A stretch of DNA of 64,000 bases from assembly GCA_041665525.1 (NCBI GenBank), contig JBAYIS010000001.1, positions 301,719 through 365,718 on the forward strand, written 5' to 3'. The stretch is from UBA8401 sp041665525 (GTDB lineage: Bacteria; Bacteroidota; Ignavibacteria; UBA10030; UBA8401). Shown piece after piece: positions 1-8,930 of this stretch (its first letter is position 1; each line of letters opens with the position of its first letter). Below the pieces are notes generated by a model, which had not been told where the DNA came from, made no database searches, and saw nothing but the letters and a program-made list of their open reading frames with translations. The translations under genes and the position numbers were made by a program.

Positions 1-174
1 GGCGATGAACAGGGGAAAGGGCCCGTACTGGAATTTAAGATGGCTACCAATATGCTGATGGTCTTTTTCGGCGCACTTATCGGTTTCACGGTATTGTATT
101 TCTGGATGTATTCCCTGAAGGTCCGGCAAATGAGAGTCGAACGGCAGCTGCAACAAATTACCGACACACAATAA
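1..174 (+). CDS. ccmC: CcmC-like haem exporter subunit, C-terminal fragment
   Basis: Only the last 57 codons are in the window; the reading frame is open from base 1 and stops with TAA at 172-174. The piece holds one hydrophobic segment (about residues 18-39 of the fragment, NMLMVFFGALIGFTVLYFW) followed by a charged tail, as expected for the last helix of a CcmC-type integral membrane protein that helps deliver haem to CcmE in the periplasm. The identification rests mainly on position: it lies 19 bases before a CcmD-sized gene, then ccmE and ccmF. By itself the fragment could be any membrane protein end. Confidence 0.6.
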   Translation, partial: GDEQGKGPVLEFKMATNMLMVFFGALIGFTVLYFWMYSLKVRQMRVERQLQQITDTQ

Positions 175-193
175 TTACCAAGCGAGGAAGAGT

Positions 194-325
194 ATGGAAT
201 TTTTTGAAAACAATCAGCTTTATGTGGTACTAGTCGTCATTCTTTCGATCTGGTTCGGCTTTTTAGGATACTTATTTAAACTTGATTTGAAGATTAAAAA
301 ACTGGAAGAGCAATTAAAGAAATAG
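194..325 (+). CDS. ccmD: CcmD-like small membrane protein
   Basis: A 43-residue ORF, starting MEFFENNQLYVVLVV and ending with the charged helix LKIKKLEEQLKK. It has a single transmembrane segment (about residues 9-27) followed by a basic/acidic cytoplasmic tail, which is the typical build and size of CcmD, the small protein that promotes release of haem-loaded CcmE from the CcmABC transporter. A purine-rich ribosome site (GAGGAAGAG) sits just before the ATG. It lies between the ccmC fragment and ccmE with gaps of 19 and 7 bases. CcmD sequences are poorly conserved, so the call depends on size, topology and neighbours. Confidence 0.75.
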   Translation: MEFFENNQLYVVLVVILSIWFGFLGYLFKLDLKIKKLEEQLKK

Positions 326-332
326 GAGCCTT

Positions 333-722
333 ATGAATCTCAAAATAGTCGTAGCAAGCATTATCATTGTCGGTGCGCTGATCTTCGGTGCCTCAACATT
401 TTTGGAAAGTAATATCGAGTACATGGATTTTGAACGGGCGCAGACGGTCAATAAAAAAGTACAGGTGAAGGGAAAGTGGGTTAAAGAAAAAGAAGCAAAA
501 TTTGATGCGGCGAAATCACAATTCACTTTCTACATGGTGGACGATAATGAACAGGAGGTGAAGGTGGTACTGGACGGTGCGAAACCGAATAATTTCGATA
601 TCGCGACCGAAGTGGTGGCAAAAGGACGGTTTAAAGATGGATATTTTCATGCGAATGAACTGCTCACCAAGTGTCCTTCAAAATATGAAGGCGACGGTGC
701 AGCGGTAAAGAAAACACTCTGA
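333..722 (+). CDS. ccmE: CcmE cytochrome c maturation haem chaperone, Cys-type
   Basis: A 129-residue protein with an N-terminal membrane anchor (residues 5-24) followed by a small beta-rich OB-type domain, the plan of CcmE, which carries haem covalently in the periplasm from CcmC to CcmF. In most CcmE proteins haem is bound by His in an HxxxY motif near the C-terminus. Here the corresponding segment reads LLTKCPSKYEGD: Cys114 and Tyr118 form CxxxY. Such Cys variants are known from archaea and some sulfate reducers, so this is probably functional rather than broken. Start ATG is preceded by AATAGGAGCC. It is in tight order between ccmD and ccmF (7-base gap to each). Confidence 0.9.
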   Translation: MNLKIVVASIIIVGALIFGASTFLESNIEYMDFERAQTVNKKVQVKGKWVKEKEAKFDAAKSQFTFYMVDDNEQEVKVVLDGAKPNNFDIATEVVAKGRFKDGYFHANELLTKCPSKYEGDGAAVKKTL

Positions 723-729
723 GGAATTC

Positions 730-3042
730 ATGTTTGGCGCTGCCATAATTAAGATTGCTTTTGCTTCGTCGATTCTTTCCACCGTGCTCTATTTTCTTGT
801 TCACCGGAATCCTTCGGAGCAGATGAAAAAGATTGCACGGCTGTTTTATGAGCTGGCGGTTGTAGGAATAATCACCGCTTCAGCATTCCTGCTGTATTTT
901 ATTCTTACGCACCAATTCCAATACTATTATGTGTGGAATTACAGCTCTACCGATCTTCCGCTTTCGCTGTTGATCTCTACTTTCTACGCCGGACAAGAGG
1001 GCAGTTTCATGCTCTGGGCGTTGTATACCGGCATCATAGGCCTTATCCTGCTGCGTTATACTGCAAAGCGCGGATATGAAGCGGAGTTTATGGCAGTGTT
1101 TTCTGCGATTTTCTCGTTCCTCATCCTAATGCTTGTTGTTAAAAATCCGTTTAAACCGATCTGGGAACAATTTTCCACTGAACTTCTTCACGTCGGCGAA
1201 ATCCCTGCGAACATCACCAGCTACATTTGGGTAGACCAGGCGCGTAGTTTATGGGCACAGGTTCCGCAGGAAGGGAAGGGATTAAATGCACTTCTCCAGA
1301 ATTACTGGATGGTAATTCATCCGCAAATTCTGTTCACCGGATTTACTTCCATGTCCATACCGTTCGCTTACGCGGTCGCTGCGATGTTGAAAAAAGATTA
1401 TGTCAGCTGGATACGCGTTGCCACACCGTGGACCGTGTTTGGTTCGATGATGCTCGGGACCGGAATTATTCTTGGCGGATATTGGGCATACGAAACGCTC
1501 GGCTGGGGCGGATATTGGGGATGGGATCCTGTTGAAAATTCGTCGCTGGTTCCGTGGCTTGTGTGTGTTGCTTCCATCCATACGATGCTTGCACAGCGAA
1601 AAAATGGAACGTACATCAAAACAAACTTTGTACTGAGTATGTTTTGTTTCATTCTTGTTTTGTATTCAACGTTCTTGACAAGAAGCGGTGTTCTTGGTGA
1701 GACTTCCGTTCATTCTTTTGTTGATCCGGGTATGTGGGTCTATTGGTTGTTATTGCTTGTTATCGGTCTTTTCACCGCGCTCGGATTCGGTTTACTTTTT
1801 TCCCGTTGGAAGGAAATGCCCGTCGTTCCCGTGCAGCATACGCTCGTTTCACGAGAATTTGCATTGTTCCTCGGCGCTTCTTCATTAGTTTTCGCTTCGA
1901 TCTTTATCCTCATAGGAACTTCGTCACCGATTATCACCAATATCTTAAAAGGGAAAATCTCTGCCGTTGATCCGTCGTTCTATGTGACTACAACTCTGCC
2001 GCTGGGTGTAGCGATCGCGTTGTTGGCAGGTATCGGACAACTGTTATGGTGGCAAAACTCTAAAACAGATGCATTGCTAAAACAGTTACTTCTTCCTGCT
2101 GGACTTGCCGCGCTTTTTACTGTAGTCACATTTATTATGGGTGCGACGCATCTTTCAATGATCATTTTTATTTTCGCATCGGCATTCGCCCTTTTCACAA
2201 ATACCATTGTCGGACTCAAAATTATTCAAGGAAATCCGAAAATGGCGGGAGGTGCAATCGCCCATATCGGTATTGCGCTGATGTTCCTCGGTTTCGTTGC
2301 CTCTGCAAAATATGACAATGTGAAGACGTTGAATCTGGAACAAGGGAAATCGGTGGAAGCACTTGGCTATACGATGAAATATGTTGGGTATCAACCGATG
2401 GAACGCGGACGATTCGGCTTTAACGTTGAGGTGGAGAAAGACGGACATAAATTCATTGTTACACCGGTGATGTTCAAGGAGAGCGAGGAAGGTTCGCTTA
2501 TTCGGAATCCGGATATTGTGAATATGCTGACGAAAGATTTTTACGTTTCTCCGCTTTCTTTGGAAGTACCGGAAGGCGGGCAGCATAACCATGAAGTGAC
2601 TCTGTTGAAAGGGAAAACTGAAACGTACGAAGGAATGCAAATTACATATAAAGGATATGACTTTTCCCAGACAAAAGAGAAAGGGAATTACCTGGTCACG
2701 ACAATTGAAGTCGTCCGCGATGGAAAAAAAGAAATCGTCCGTCCGACCATGAGTAATAAAGGGGGACAACCAACATTTACGGAAGCATCATTAAACAATT
2801 CTGAAATTGCATTCCTGATCAAAGGAATGAATCCGAGTAAAAATGAAAATGAAGCGAGTATTACGATTGAAGTAAAAGGTATTCATGACGAAGGCAAACC
2901 GCAGGGGCCGAAGGCAGAGACTCTCGTCATTGAAGCGAGCGTTAAACCGTATATCAATCTTGTATGGATGGGTACGGCTTTGTTAATCGCAGGTTTTCTG
3001 ATTACGATTGTTCGGAGAATTCAGGAAGTTTCGAAAAAGTAG
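730..3042 (+). CDS. ccmF: CcmF haem lyase component for cytochrome c maturation
   Basis: A 770-residue polytopic membrane protein. It contains the tryptophan-rich haem-handling motif WGGYWGWDPVENSSLVPWL (about residues 257-275) that defines the CcmF/NrfE/CcmC family. The many hydrophobic segments in the first ~500 residues are followed by a large soluble, beta-rich region (about 525-735) and a final membrane helix (VWMGTALLIAGFLITIV) with a basic end. CcmF transfers haem from CcmE to the CxxCH motifs of apocytochromes in the periplasm. Length is somewhat above the usual 630-680 residues because of the C-terminal soluble region, which is common in deeply branching homologues. It ends the ccm operon and is followed by a bidirectional hairpin terminator. 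Confidence 0.95.
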   Translation: MFGAAIIKIAFASSILSTVLYFLVHRNPSEQMKKIARLFYELAVVGIITASAFLLYFILTHQFQYYYVWNYSSTDLPLSLLISTFYAGQEGSFMLWALYTGIIGLILLRYTAKRGYEAEFMAVFSAIFSFLILMLVVKNPFKPIWEQFSTELLHVGEIPANITSYIWVDQARSLWAQVPQEGKGLNALLQNYWMVIHPQILFTGFTSMSIPFAYAVAAMLKKDYVSWIRVATPWTVFGSMMLGTGIILGGYWAYETLGWGGYWGWDPVENSSLVPWLVCVASIHTMLAQRKNGTYIKTNFVLSMFCFILVLYSTFLTRSGVLGETSVHSFVDPGMWVYWLLLLVIGLFTALGFGLLFSRWKEMPVVPVQHTLVSREFALFLGASSLVFASIFILIGTSSPIITNILKGKISAVDPSFYVTTTLPLGVAIALLAGIGQLLWWQNSKTDALLKQLLLPAGLAALFTVVTFIMGATHLSMIIFIFASAFALFTNTIVGLKIIQGNPKMAGGAIAHIGIALMFLGFVASAKYDNVKTLNLEQGKSVEALGYTMKYVGYQPMERGRFGFNVEVEKDGHKFIVTPVMFKESEEGSLIRNPDIVNMLTKDFYVSPLSLEVPEGGQHNHEVTLLKGKTETYEGMQITYKGYDFSQTKEKGNYLVTTIEVVRDGKKEIVRPTMSNKGGQPTFTEASLNNSEIAFLIKGMNPSKNENEASITIEVKGIHDEGKPQGPKAETLVIEASVKPYINLVWMGTALLIAGFLITIVRRIQEVSKK

Positions 3043-3060
3043 ATTAATCAAGAGTTAATA

Positions 3061-3092
3061 AAAAATGCCGGTTATATCCGGCATTTTTTATT
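3061..3092. terminator. Bidirectional intrinsic terminator between ccmF and the FtrD-like gene
   Basis: Perfect 11-base inverted repeat AAAAATGCCGG (3061-3071) / CCGGCATTTTT (3078-3088) with a 6-base loop, T-run on the plus strand and the matching A-run serving the minus strand. It lies between two convergent genes. Confidence 0.9.
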
Positions 3093-3716
3093 TTAAAGAC
3101 GTGTTCTCCAATTTTGGACTGTGTGCTTATTGATCCGGATCATTCCACCAATGCTGGTACTTGGTATTGGATCAGGATAATACTTTTGGCAGCAGGCGTA
3201 TGCTTCCAAACTCTCCATATCCCAATACGAAGGACAATTTGCGCAGTGGATATTGTTTCCATCCAGATAAAAATCATTCGATCTGCATGATTCGCTGATG
3301 CTCATTGCTGTCACGACCTTTCCTCGGGGAGTTACATAGATCAGAATCGGAACTGTTTGTTTTCCTTCGGGATCGTTGACACGCACGATTCGATAATTCA
3401 ATACGTTTTCAGTCGGAATGACAATATCATCACCATCGATCGTTGCAGTCATAGAACTGCTCATGATCTTTCCCGGTGCAGCGGAGATGCCATATCCTAC
3501 GGAAGGCTGTTCATCAATAACAGGATGATATGTACGTCCTATGGTGGAGAAGAATGATCCTATTCCGGCGATAAGAACACCTGCAAGTATAACCACCGAT
3601 GCGATCTTGATCGTCCGTTGTTGTGCTGTTGGTTCTACGATCTTTAATACAGTTCCGCAGTGCAGACAGACGACGGCCGTGCTTAATTGCTGTGAACCAC
3701 ATTGTGGACAGGTCAT
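3093..3716 (-). CDS. Zinc-ribbon membrane protein with FtrD/DUF2318-like C-terminal domain
   Basis: A 207-residue protein. Residues 3-21 form a zinc ribbon (CPQCGSQQLSTAVVCLHCG), residues 36-60 a transmembrane helix, and residues 85-190 a domain with Cys pairs: SESCRSNDFYLDGNNIHC ... CPSYW ... ACC. The order 'Cys - aromatic - GN.I.CANC - small loop - C - PDPIP' resembles DUF2318, the domain of FtrD-like membrane iron-sulfur or metal-binding proteins linked to iron uptake. Substrate and metal are not shown by sequence alone. It starts 9 bases after bshB1 on the same strand, so the two are probably co-transcribed, a pairing that could reflect thiol/metal homeostasis. RBS on the minus strand is AGGAGAAATTT before ATG. 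Confidence 0.65.
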   Translation of the reverse strand: MTCPQCGSQQLSTAVVCLHCGTVLKIVEPTAQQRTIKIASVVILAGVLIAGIGSFFSTIGRTYHPVIDEQPSVGYGISAAPGKIMSSSMTATIDGDDIVIPTENVLNYRIVRVNDPEGKQTVPILIYVTPRGKVVTAMSISESCRSNDFYLDGNNIHCANCPSYWDMESLEAYACCQKYYPDPIPSTSIGGMIRINKHTVQNWRTRL

Positions 3717-3725
3717 AAATTTCTC

Positions 3726-4445
3726 CTACGTTTTAATATCGAACAAAGAATCGAATCCAAGCGGTTCAATACTGTAAAATGCTTCTCCGTATTCAACATT
3801 GATCAAGCTTCCGAAGTGCCTGTCCCGTGCCTCGATGGATTCCAGAAAGAGTTTGGATGTGAGGATGGTTTCCCGTTCTTTGCTTTTGGGATTGTAGAAC
3901 TGCGACTCGAATGCAAGCAATGATTGTCTCTTTGCTTCGTATGTTTCTGTAACATCAACGATGAATGTCGGTTGAAATTCATACTTTTGCATATAGTGAT
4001 AGTACCGTTTCGGTCTGTGCGGTTCCTGGGACTTTCCATTATGCTTAGTCGATATCTTTTCCAGGCCGCTGTAAAACCATGCTTCACGGCATAATCGGTG
4101 TGCGTGTTCGTGGTCGGGATGGCGTTCCAACCAATGCGGTATCAGCAACACAGTTGGTTGATGTAGGCGAATCACCTGGATTATTTTCTTAATGTTTGTT
4201 TGATTGACTTCGATATTTCCATCAGGAAGGCGGAGGCTGATTCGTGTTTTTATACCGAGAATCTTTGTTGCAACGGCAGCCTCTTTCAATCGGATCGTCC
4301 GCGTACCGCGGGTGCCGAGTTCTCCTTCGGTCAGGTCAAGAATGCCAACATGTTTTCCCTGCCTGACCAGTTTTGCCAGAGTCGCGGCACAAGAGAGTTC
4401 GATATCATCCGGATGTGCTCCGATCGCAAGAATGTCTAATTTCAT
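3726..4445 (-). CDS. bshB1: BshB1-type N-acetylglucosaminyl-malate deacetylase (bacillithiol synthesis)
   Basis: A 239-residue member of the PIG-L/LmbE zinc deacetylase family. The metal site motif is AIGAHPDDIELSC near the N-terminus; the third ligand is in ERHPDHEHAH. TEGELGTRGT and LRLPDGNI are typical of BshB1, which removes the acetyl group from GlcNAc-malate in bacillithiol synthesis, common in Firmicutes and Bacteroidota. Start chosen at 4445 (MKLDILAIG); an in-frame ATG 14 codons upstream adds a non-family extension. It is divergent from xseA and followed by the FtrD-like gene. Bacillithiol production is inferred; bshA and bshC are not in this window. Confidence 0.88.
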   Translation of the reverse strand: MKLDILAIGAHPDDIELSCAATLAKLVRQGKHVGILDLTEGELGTRGTRTIRLKEAAVATKILGIKTRISLRLPDGNIEVNQTNIKKIIQVIRLHQPTVLLIPHWLERHPDHEHAHRLCREAWFYSGLEKISTKHNGKSQEPHRPKRYYHYMQKYEFQPTFIVDVTETYEAKRQSLLAFESQFYNPKSKERETILTSKLFLESIEARDRHFGSLINVEYGEAFYSIEPLGFDSLFDIKT

Positions 4446-4514
4446 AGTTTTTATTTTCAATATAGCGAACGTTTTTCTTATTCGCACTCTTTAGAATAAT
4501 GTGTATATTTATTT

Positions 4515-5711
4515 ATGAATCAGGAAAAAATCTTATCCGTTTCAGAACTTACCAGGCAGATCAAAGGGACACTCGAGCGGAGTTTTACGAACATCTGGCT
4601 GCAGGGTGAAATATCAAATTTCAAACTACATACATCCGGCCATTTGTATTTCACTGTGAAGGATGATCAATCCCAGATTTCTGCAGTGATGTGGCGCAGC
4701 CGTGCTGCTCAATTGCTCTTTCGTCCAAACGACGGAATGAAAGTGATGGTTAGAGGCAATATTACTGTTTATGAACCGCGCGGGAACTATCAATTAGATT
4801 GTTATCAAATTCAGCCGCTCGGCAAAGGCGAGTTACAGATTGCATTCGAACAGTTGAAGCAAAAATTGTTCGACGAAGGTTTGTTTGACGATGTGCACAA
4901 AAAGCCGCTGCCGGAATATCCTCAAAGAATCGGTATTGTAACTTCACCAACGGGTGCTGCGATTCGCGATATGATTAATGTCATCTCACGCCGGTATCCT
5001 GCAGTGGAAATCATCCTTGTCCCGGTGAAAGTGCAGGGGATTGGTGCGGCGGAAGAGATTGCGGAAGCAATCGAAATTCTGAACGTCAATAATCTGGTCG
5101 ATGTTATGATCGTGGGTCGAGGAGGTGGATCTTTGGAAGACCTATGGGCATTCAACGAGGAGGTGGTTGCCAGAGCGATATTTTTGTCAGAAATTCCGGT
5201 GATCAGCGCAGTGGGGCATGAAATTGACTTCACTATCAGCGATTTTGTATCGGATTTACGTGCTCCAACACCCTCAGCGGCAGCAGAATTAGTGGTAAAA
5301 GACAAAAATGAGGTCGTTGAAATTATACGCAATTTTTGCTATACTATGATCAATGTGATGACAAATTCCATCGATTCATACAAGCAGACGATCGCACATC
5401 TCACGCAAAGTTATTCGTTTAATAAACCGCACGATATGCTTCGCCAACGCAGTCAACAGGTGGATGAATATCAGCGTCGACTGGAGCAGAATCTGATCCA
5501 TCATTTCAAAGCTCTACAACAGCAATCATCGTCTCTTTCACAAAGAATGAATTCCCTTAATCCGAAACTGGCATTAAAACGCGGTTATGCAATAGTAAAA
5601 CAAGAAGGGAAAATCGTTTCATCTTCACAGAAGATAAAAACAGGTGTTTCTGCAGAGATAGAATTTCACAACGGTTTGGTGGATGTTGAAATAATTGGGA
5701 AGCGGTCATAA
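4515..5711 (+). CDS. xseA: Exodeoxyribonuclease VII large subunit
   Basis: A 398-residue protein with the N-terminal OB-fold that binds single-stranded DNA (LTRQIKGTLERSFTNIWLQG, residues 13-32), the central nuclease domain with RIGIVTSPTGAAIRD and GRGGGSLEDLWAFNEE, and the signature AVGHEIDFTISDFVSDLRA. These are hallmarks of XseA, which with XseB degrades single-stranded DNA to oligonucleotides in repair. A long coiled region (about 290-350) precedes the short C-terminal beta domain. Length is slightly shorter than the E. coli protein (456). The stop TAA shares its last base with the xseB ATG (TAATG), indicating translational coupling. Confidence 0.96.
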   Translation: MNQEKILSVSELTRQIKGTLERSFTNIWLQGEISNFKLHTSGHLYFTVKDDQSQISAVMWRSRAAQLLFRPNDGMKVMVRGNITVYEPRGNYQLDCYQIQPLGKGELQIAFEQLKQKLFDEGLFDDVHKKPLPEYPQRIGIVTSPTGAAIRDMINVISRRYPAVEIILVPVKVQGIGAAEEIAEAIEILNVNNLVDVMIVGRGGGSLEDLWAFNEEVVARAIFLSEIPVISAVGHEIDFTISDFVSDLRAPTPSAAAELVVKDKNEVVEIIRNFCYTMINVMTNSIDSYKQTIAHLTQSYSFNKPHDMLRQRSQQVDEYQRRLEQNLIHHFKALQQQSSSLSQRMNSLNPKLALKRGYAIVKQEGKIVSSSQKIKTGVSAEIEFHNGLVDVEIIGKRS

Positions 5712-5944
5712 TGGCAAAGAAAGAAGCAAAACATACATTTGAACATTCCCTGGGAAGATTGGAAAAAATCGTCACAGCGTTGGAACAGGGAGATGTGCCG
5801 TTGGAGGATTCCCTGAAATTGTATGAAGAGGGGATCCAACTCTCAAAAGAGTGCATGGAAACATTGAACACTGCGGAAGTAAAAATCAAAAAACTCACAA
5901 AAGACCTTAACGGTAAAATTTCATTGTCAGACTTTGAAGAATAA
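5711..5944 (+). CDS. xseB: Exodeoxyribonuclease VII small subunit
   Basis: A 77-residue protein with the XseB helical hairpin: FEHSLGRLEKIVTALEQGDV followed by PLEDSLKLYEEGIQLSKECM. It is the small subunit that binds the coiled region of XseA. Its ATG overlaps the xseA stop codon by one base and it is followed six bases later by dxs, a widely seen xseA-xseB-(ispA)-dxs grouping; here ispA is absent between xseB and dxs. Confidence 0.94.
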   Translation: MAKKEAKHTFEHSLGRLEKIVTALEQGDVPLEDSLKLYEEGIQLSKECMETLNTAEVKIKKLTKDLNGKISLSDFEE

Positions 5945-5950
5945 TGCGTC

Positions 5951-7891
5951 ATGGAAAAATCAGGATCACAATTTTTACAGTTCATCGATACACCCGAAGA
6001 TCTCCGGAAGCTTGATGTTTCGTCGTTACGGACTGTCTGTGCTGAAGTAAGGGAATTCCTCGTTGATTCCGTTTCCAAATCCGGAGGACACCTGGGCGCA
6101 GGACTTGGCGCAGTAGAATTGACCGTTGCGTTGCACTATGTCTTCAATACTCCGGTTGATAAACTCGTCTGGGATACCGGTCATCAGGCATATCCACACA
6201 AAATACTGACGGGAAGAAAAGACCGCTTGCAATCCATCCGCCAAATGAATGGTCTGAGCGGATTTTTACGCAGGGATGAAAGTGAATATGATACGTTCGG
6301 CGCCGGACATGCGAACACTGCTATTTCCGCAGCACTCGGGATGGCGACGGCAAGAGATTTTGCAAAAAAAGATTTCAAGGTGGTAGCAATTGTCGGCGAT
6401 GGTTCATTAACCGGCGGAATGGCCTATGAAGGTTTGAACAATGCCGGCATATTGAAAAAGGATATGATCGTTGTTCTCAGCGATAATAAGATGGTGTCCT
6501 TGTCTGCTAATAATCCAACACTCTGGTCGCTGCATAACTATTTTTCCGAAGCACTTACGCATCCTACCTATAATAAATTTAAAGCAAATGTGTGGGATCT
6601 AACGGGGAAACTCGATACGTTCGGGGACAGACTGCGCAGCGTTGCAGGCAAACTGGAACGGGGAGTGAAAGCTGTCGTTACGCCTGGCATGATGTTCGAA
6701 GCGATGGGCTTCCGGTATTTCGGACCTTTCAACGGCCACAATGTCGTGAAACTGGTGGAGATTTTGCAGCATGTAAAGGAGTTACATGGCCCGATCCTGC
6801 TCCATTTGAATACGGAAAAGGGAAAAGGGTACGAACCGGCGGAAAAAGATGCAGCAAAACTCCACGGTGTTACACCGTTCGATAAATTCACCGGTATCTC
6901 TCCAAAATCCAATGCACCGGCAGCGTACACGAAGATATTCGGCAATGCATTGCTGGAAATATGTAAAACAAATCCAAAAGTGGTCGGCATTACTGCGGCG
7001 ATGCCGGATGGAACGGGTTTGGATATTTTACAACAGAATATGCCGGAACGGTTTTTTGATGTAGGAATTGCAGAACAGCATGCGGTCACTTTTGCGGCTG
7101 GAATGGCGACGGAAGGATATATTCCCGTCGTCGCAATCTATTCGACATTCTTACAGCGTGCGTTTGATCAAATTATTCACGATGTCTCTTTGCAGGATCT
7201 TCATGTTATCTTTGTGCTGGATCGTGCAGGTCTCGTCGGAGCTGACGGCCCGACACACCACGGTGCGTTGGATCTTTCCTATCTGCGGTGTATTCCCAAT
7301 ATGATTATCATGGCACCGAAAGATGAGAACGAATTGCGCGATATGTTGTACTCGGCGGTTGAACATAAGAATTGCCCGGTCGCCATCCGATATCCGCGCG
7401 GGAATTCGCTTGGACTACCATTGAAGGAAAAATTCGAATCGATTCCGGTCGGAAAATCGGAAACAGTGCGCAGCGGACAGGACGTTGCCATTCTTGCTGT
7501 CGGAACGATGGTGTCGCAGTCATTGAAAGCAGCAGAATTGCTTGAGAAAGAAGGTATCCTTGCTGAAGTGGTGAATATGCGCTTTGTAAAACCGATCGAT
7601 ATGCAAAAACTTGAGGAGATCACCAGCAGGTTTTCCAATATTATCACCGTGGAAGAGAACAGTATTGTCGGTGGATTTGGTGCCGCTGTTCTCGAGGCTG
7701 TTTCATCGATGGATAGGCCGCATATAAATATTTTAACACATGGATTAAAAGACGGGTATGTAACGCATGGAACTCCCGCAGAATTATTGCAATTAACAAA
7801 ACTCGATGCTCAGGGCATTGCCGGGGTTGTTAAAGAATTTCACCTTCACCATCAACAGCCAACCATACTGCCCGGACGGAAAGCACAATGA
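5951..7891 (+). CDS. dxs: 1-deoxy-D-xylulose-5-phosphate synthase
   Basis: A 646-residue thiamine-diphosphate enzyme that condenses pyruvate and glyceraldehyde 3-phosphate, the entry step of the MEP isoprenoid pathway. Visible motifs: substrate/TPP region SGGHLGAGLGAVELTVALHY, TPP-Mg motif VGDGSLTGGMAYEGLNNAG, the catalytic Glu segment DVGIAEQHAVTFAAGMA, and LDRAGLVGADGPTHHG of the transketolase-like pyrimidine domain. The length fits the family (620-650). It begins 6 bases after xseB and its TGA overlaps the ATG of the next oxidoreductase gene (ATGA), so the four genes 4515-8910 form one operon. Confidence 0.97.
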   Translation: MEKSGSQFLQFIDTPEDLRKLDVSSLRTVCAEVREFLVDSVSKSGGHLGAGLGAVELTVALHYVFNTPVDKLVWDTGHQAYPHKILTGRKDRLQSIRQMNGLSGFLRRDESEYDTFGAGHANTAISAALGMATARDFAKKDFKVVAIVGDGSLTGGMAYEGLNNAGILKKDMIVVLSDNKMVSLSANNPTLWSLHNYFSEALTHPTYNKFKANVWDLTGKLDTFGDRLRSVAGKLERGVKAVVTPGMMFEAMGFRYFGPFNGHNVVKLVEILQHVKELHGPILLHLNTEKGKGYEPAEKDAAKLHGVTPFDKFTGISPKSNAPAAYTKIFGNALLEICKTNPKVVGITAAMPDGTGLDILQQNMPERFFDVGIAEQHAVTFAAGMATEGYIPVVAIYSTFLQRAFDQIIHDVSLQDLHVIFVLDRAGLVGADGPTHHGALDLSYLRCIPNMIIMAPKDENELRDMLYSAVEHKNCPVAIRYPRGNSLGLPLKEKFESIPVGKSETVRSGQDVAILAVGTMVSQSLKAAELLEKEGILAEVVNMRFVKPIDMQKLEEITSRFSNIITVEENSIVGGFGAAVLEAVSSMDRPHINILTHGLKDGYVTHGTPAELLQLTKLDAQGIAGVVKEFHLHHQQPTILPGRKAQ

Positions 7892-8910
7892 ACGCACAAG
7901 AAGGAAAACTCGAAAAAGCAAAGATCGGTGTCGTCGGATTAGGATGGATAGCACAGGTATTCCATCTGCCGATTTTGACGAAACTGCAGGATGTTGAAAT
8001 TACCTGCGTCTGCGACAGGGATAAGACCCGGGCGCGGGCATTGGCTGAAAAATACGGCATCAAGCGGTTTTACACAGACTACGAAGAGATGCTTGCGAAA
8101 GAAGAATTTCATGCCGTCGATATCTGCACTTCAACAGATGTCCATAAGGATGTCTCGATCGCCAGTATGGAAGCGAAACGTGATGTGTTCGTAGAAAAAC
8201 CGATCGCTCGCAAACTAGACGAGGCGGTTGCAATTGCGGAATCGGTAAAGAAGACAAAACGGAAACTCATGGTTGGCATGAATCACCGATTTCGACCCGA
8301 TACAATGATGCTCCGGAGTTTCATTGAAAACAATGAACTGGGAAAGGTTTTTTATGCAAAGGCAGGATGGTTGAAAAAACCATCATCCGAGGGGACCTGG
8401 TTCTCGCAAAAGGAAATGTCCGGAGGCGGTGTCATGCTGGATATGGGGATAGTGATGCTGGATATGGCGTTGTGGATGACAGGATATCCGGATGTTGTCC
8501 GGGTGAATGCAACGAACTATTCGCACAAAACAAAAGTGGAAGATTCGACTGTCGTCTATCTTTCGATGAAAAATGGTGCAACCATCACGATCGAGACCAG
8601 CTGGAATTTTCACATCGAGAATGAATTATATTATTGCAACATCTATGGCGAGCAAGGGAGCGGCAAGATCAATCCGCTGATGATCCATAAAGAAATGCAC
8701 GGAAGCATTGTCAACGTAACGCCGGTAAAAACGGATACTTCACAAAATGCTTTGAAGAAATCGTATGAGAATGAACTCAAACACTTTATCGGGACCGTTC
8801 GTGGCATTCATCCCATCATCTCGACTGCGCAGGAAGCGGTTCAACGAATGAAGATTGTTGACGCGATTTATAAATCTGCCGCCAAAGGGAAAGAAATATC
8901 ATTCAAATGA
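7888..8910 (+). CDS. Gfo/Idh/MocA family NAD(P)-dependent oxidoreductase
   Basis: A 340-residue protein with an N-terminal Rossmann fold (KIGVVGLGWIAQVFHLPIL, residues 12-30) and the family's EKP motif (VFVEKPIARKLDEAV), followed by the alpha/beta C-terminal domain (LDMGIVMLDMALWMTG). Family members oxidise or reduce sugars, inositols or related carbonyls with NAD(P); the substrate cannot be told here. The start overlaps the dxs stop by four bases, so it is translated with the isoprenoid operon, though a direct link to that pathway is not implied by the family. A hairpin terminator follows. Confidence 0.9.
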   Translation: MNAQEGKLEKAKIGVVGLGWIAQVFHLPILTKLQDVEITCVCDRDKTRARALAEKYGIKRFYTDYEEMLAKEEFHAVDICTSTDVHKDVSIASMEAKRDVFVEKPIARKLDEAVAIAESVKKTKRKLMVGMNHRFRPDTMMLRSFIENNELGKVFYAKAGWLKKPSSEGTWFSQKEMSGGGVMLDMGIVMLDMALWMTGYPDVVRVNATNYSHKTKVEDSTVVYLSMKNGATITIETSWNFHIENELYYCNIYGEQGSGKINPLMIHKEMHGSIVNVTPVKTDTSQNALKKSYENELKHFIGTVRGIHPIISTAQEAVQRMKIVDAIYKSAAKGKEISFK

Positions 8911-8930
8911 TGATTGTAAATTATCACACG

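Noticed and set aside
333..722. Cys-type CcmE as a sequencing error or pseudogene
   Set aside because: The frame is intact, the Tyr four residues on is kept and CxxxY is a known functional variant.
4504..4511. TATATTTA box just before xseA as a promoter
   Set aside because: It ends only 3 bases before the xseA ATG, so transcription would begin after the start codon, and there is no TTG at the right distance. A promoter further upstream is more likely.
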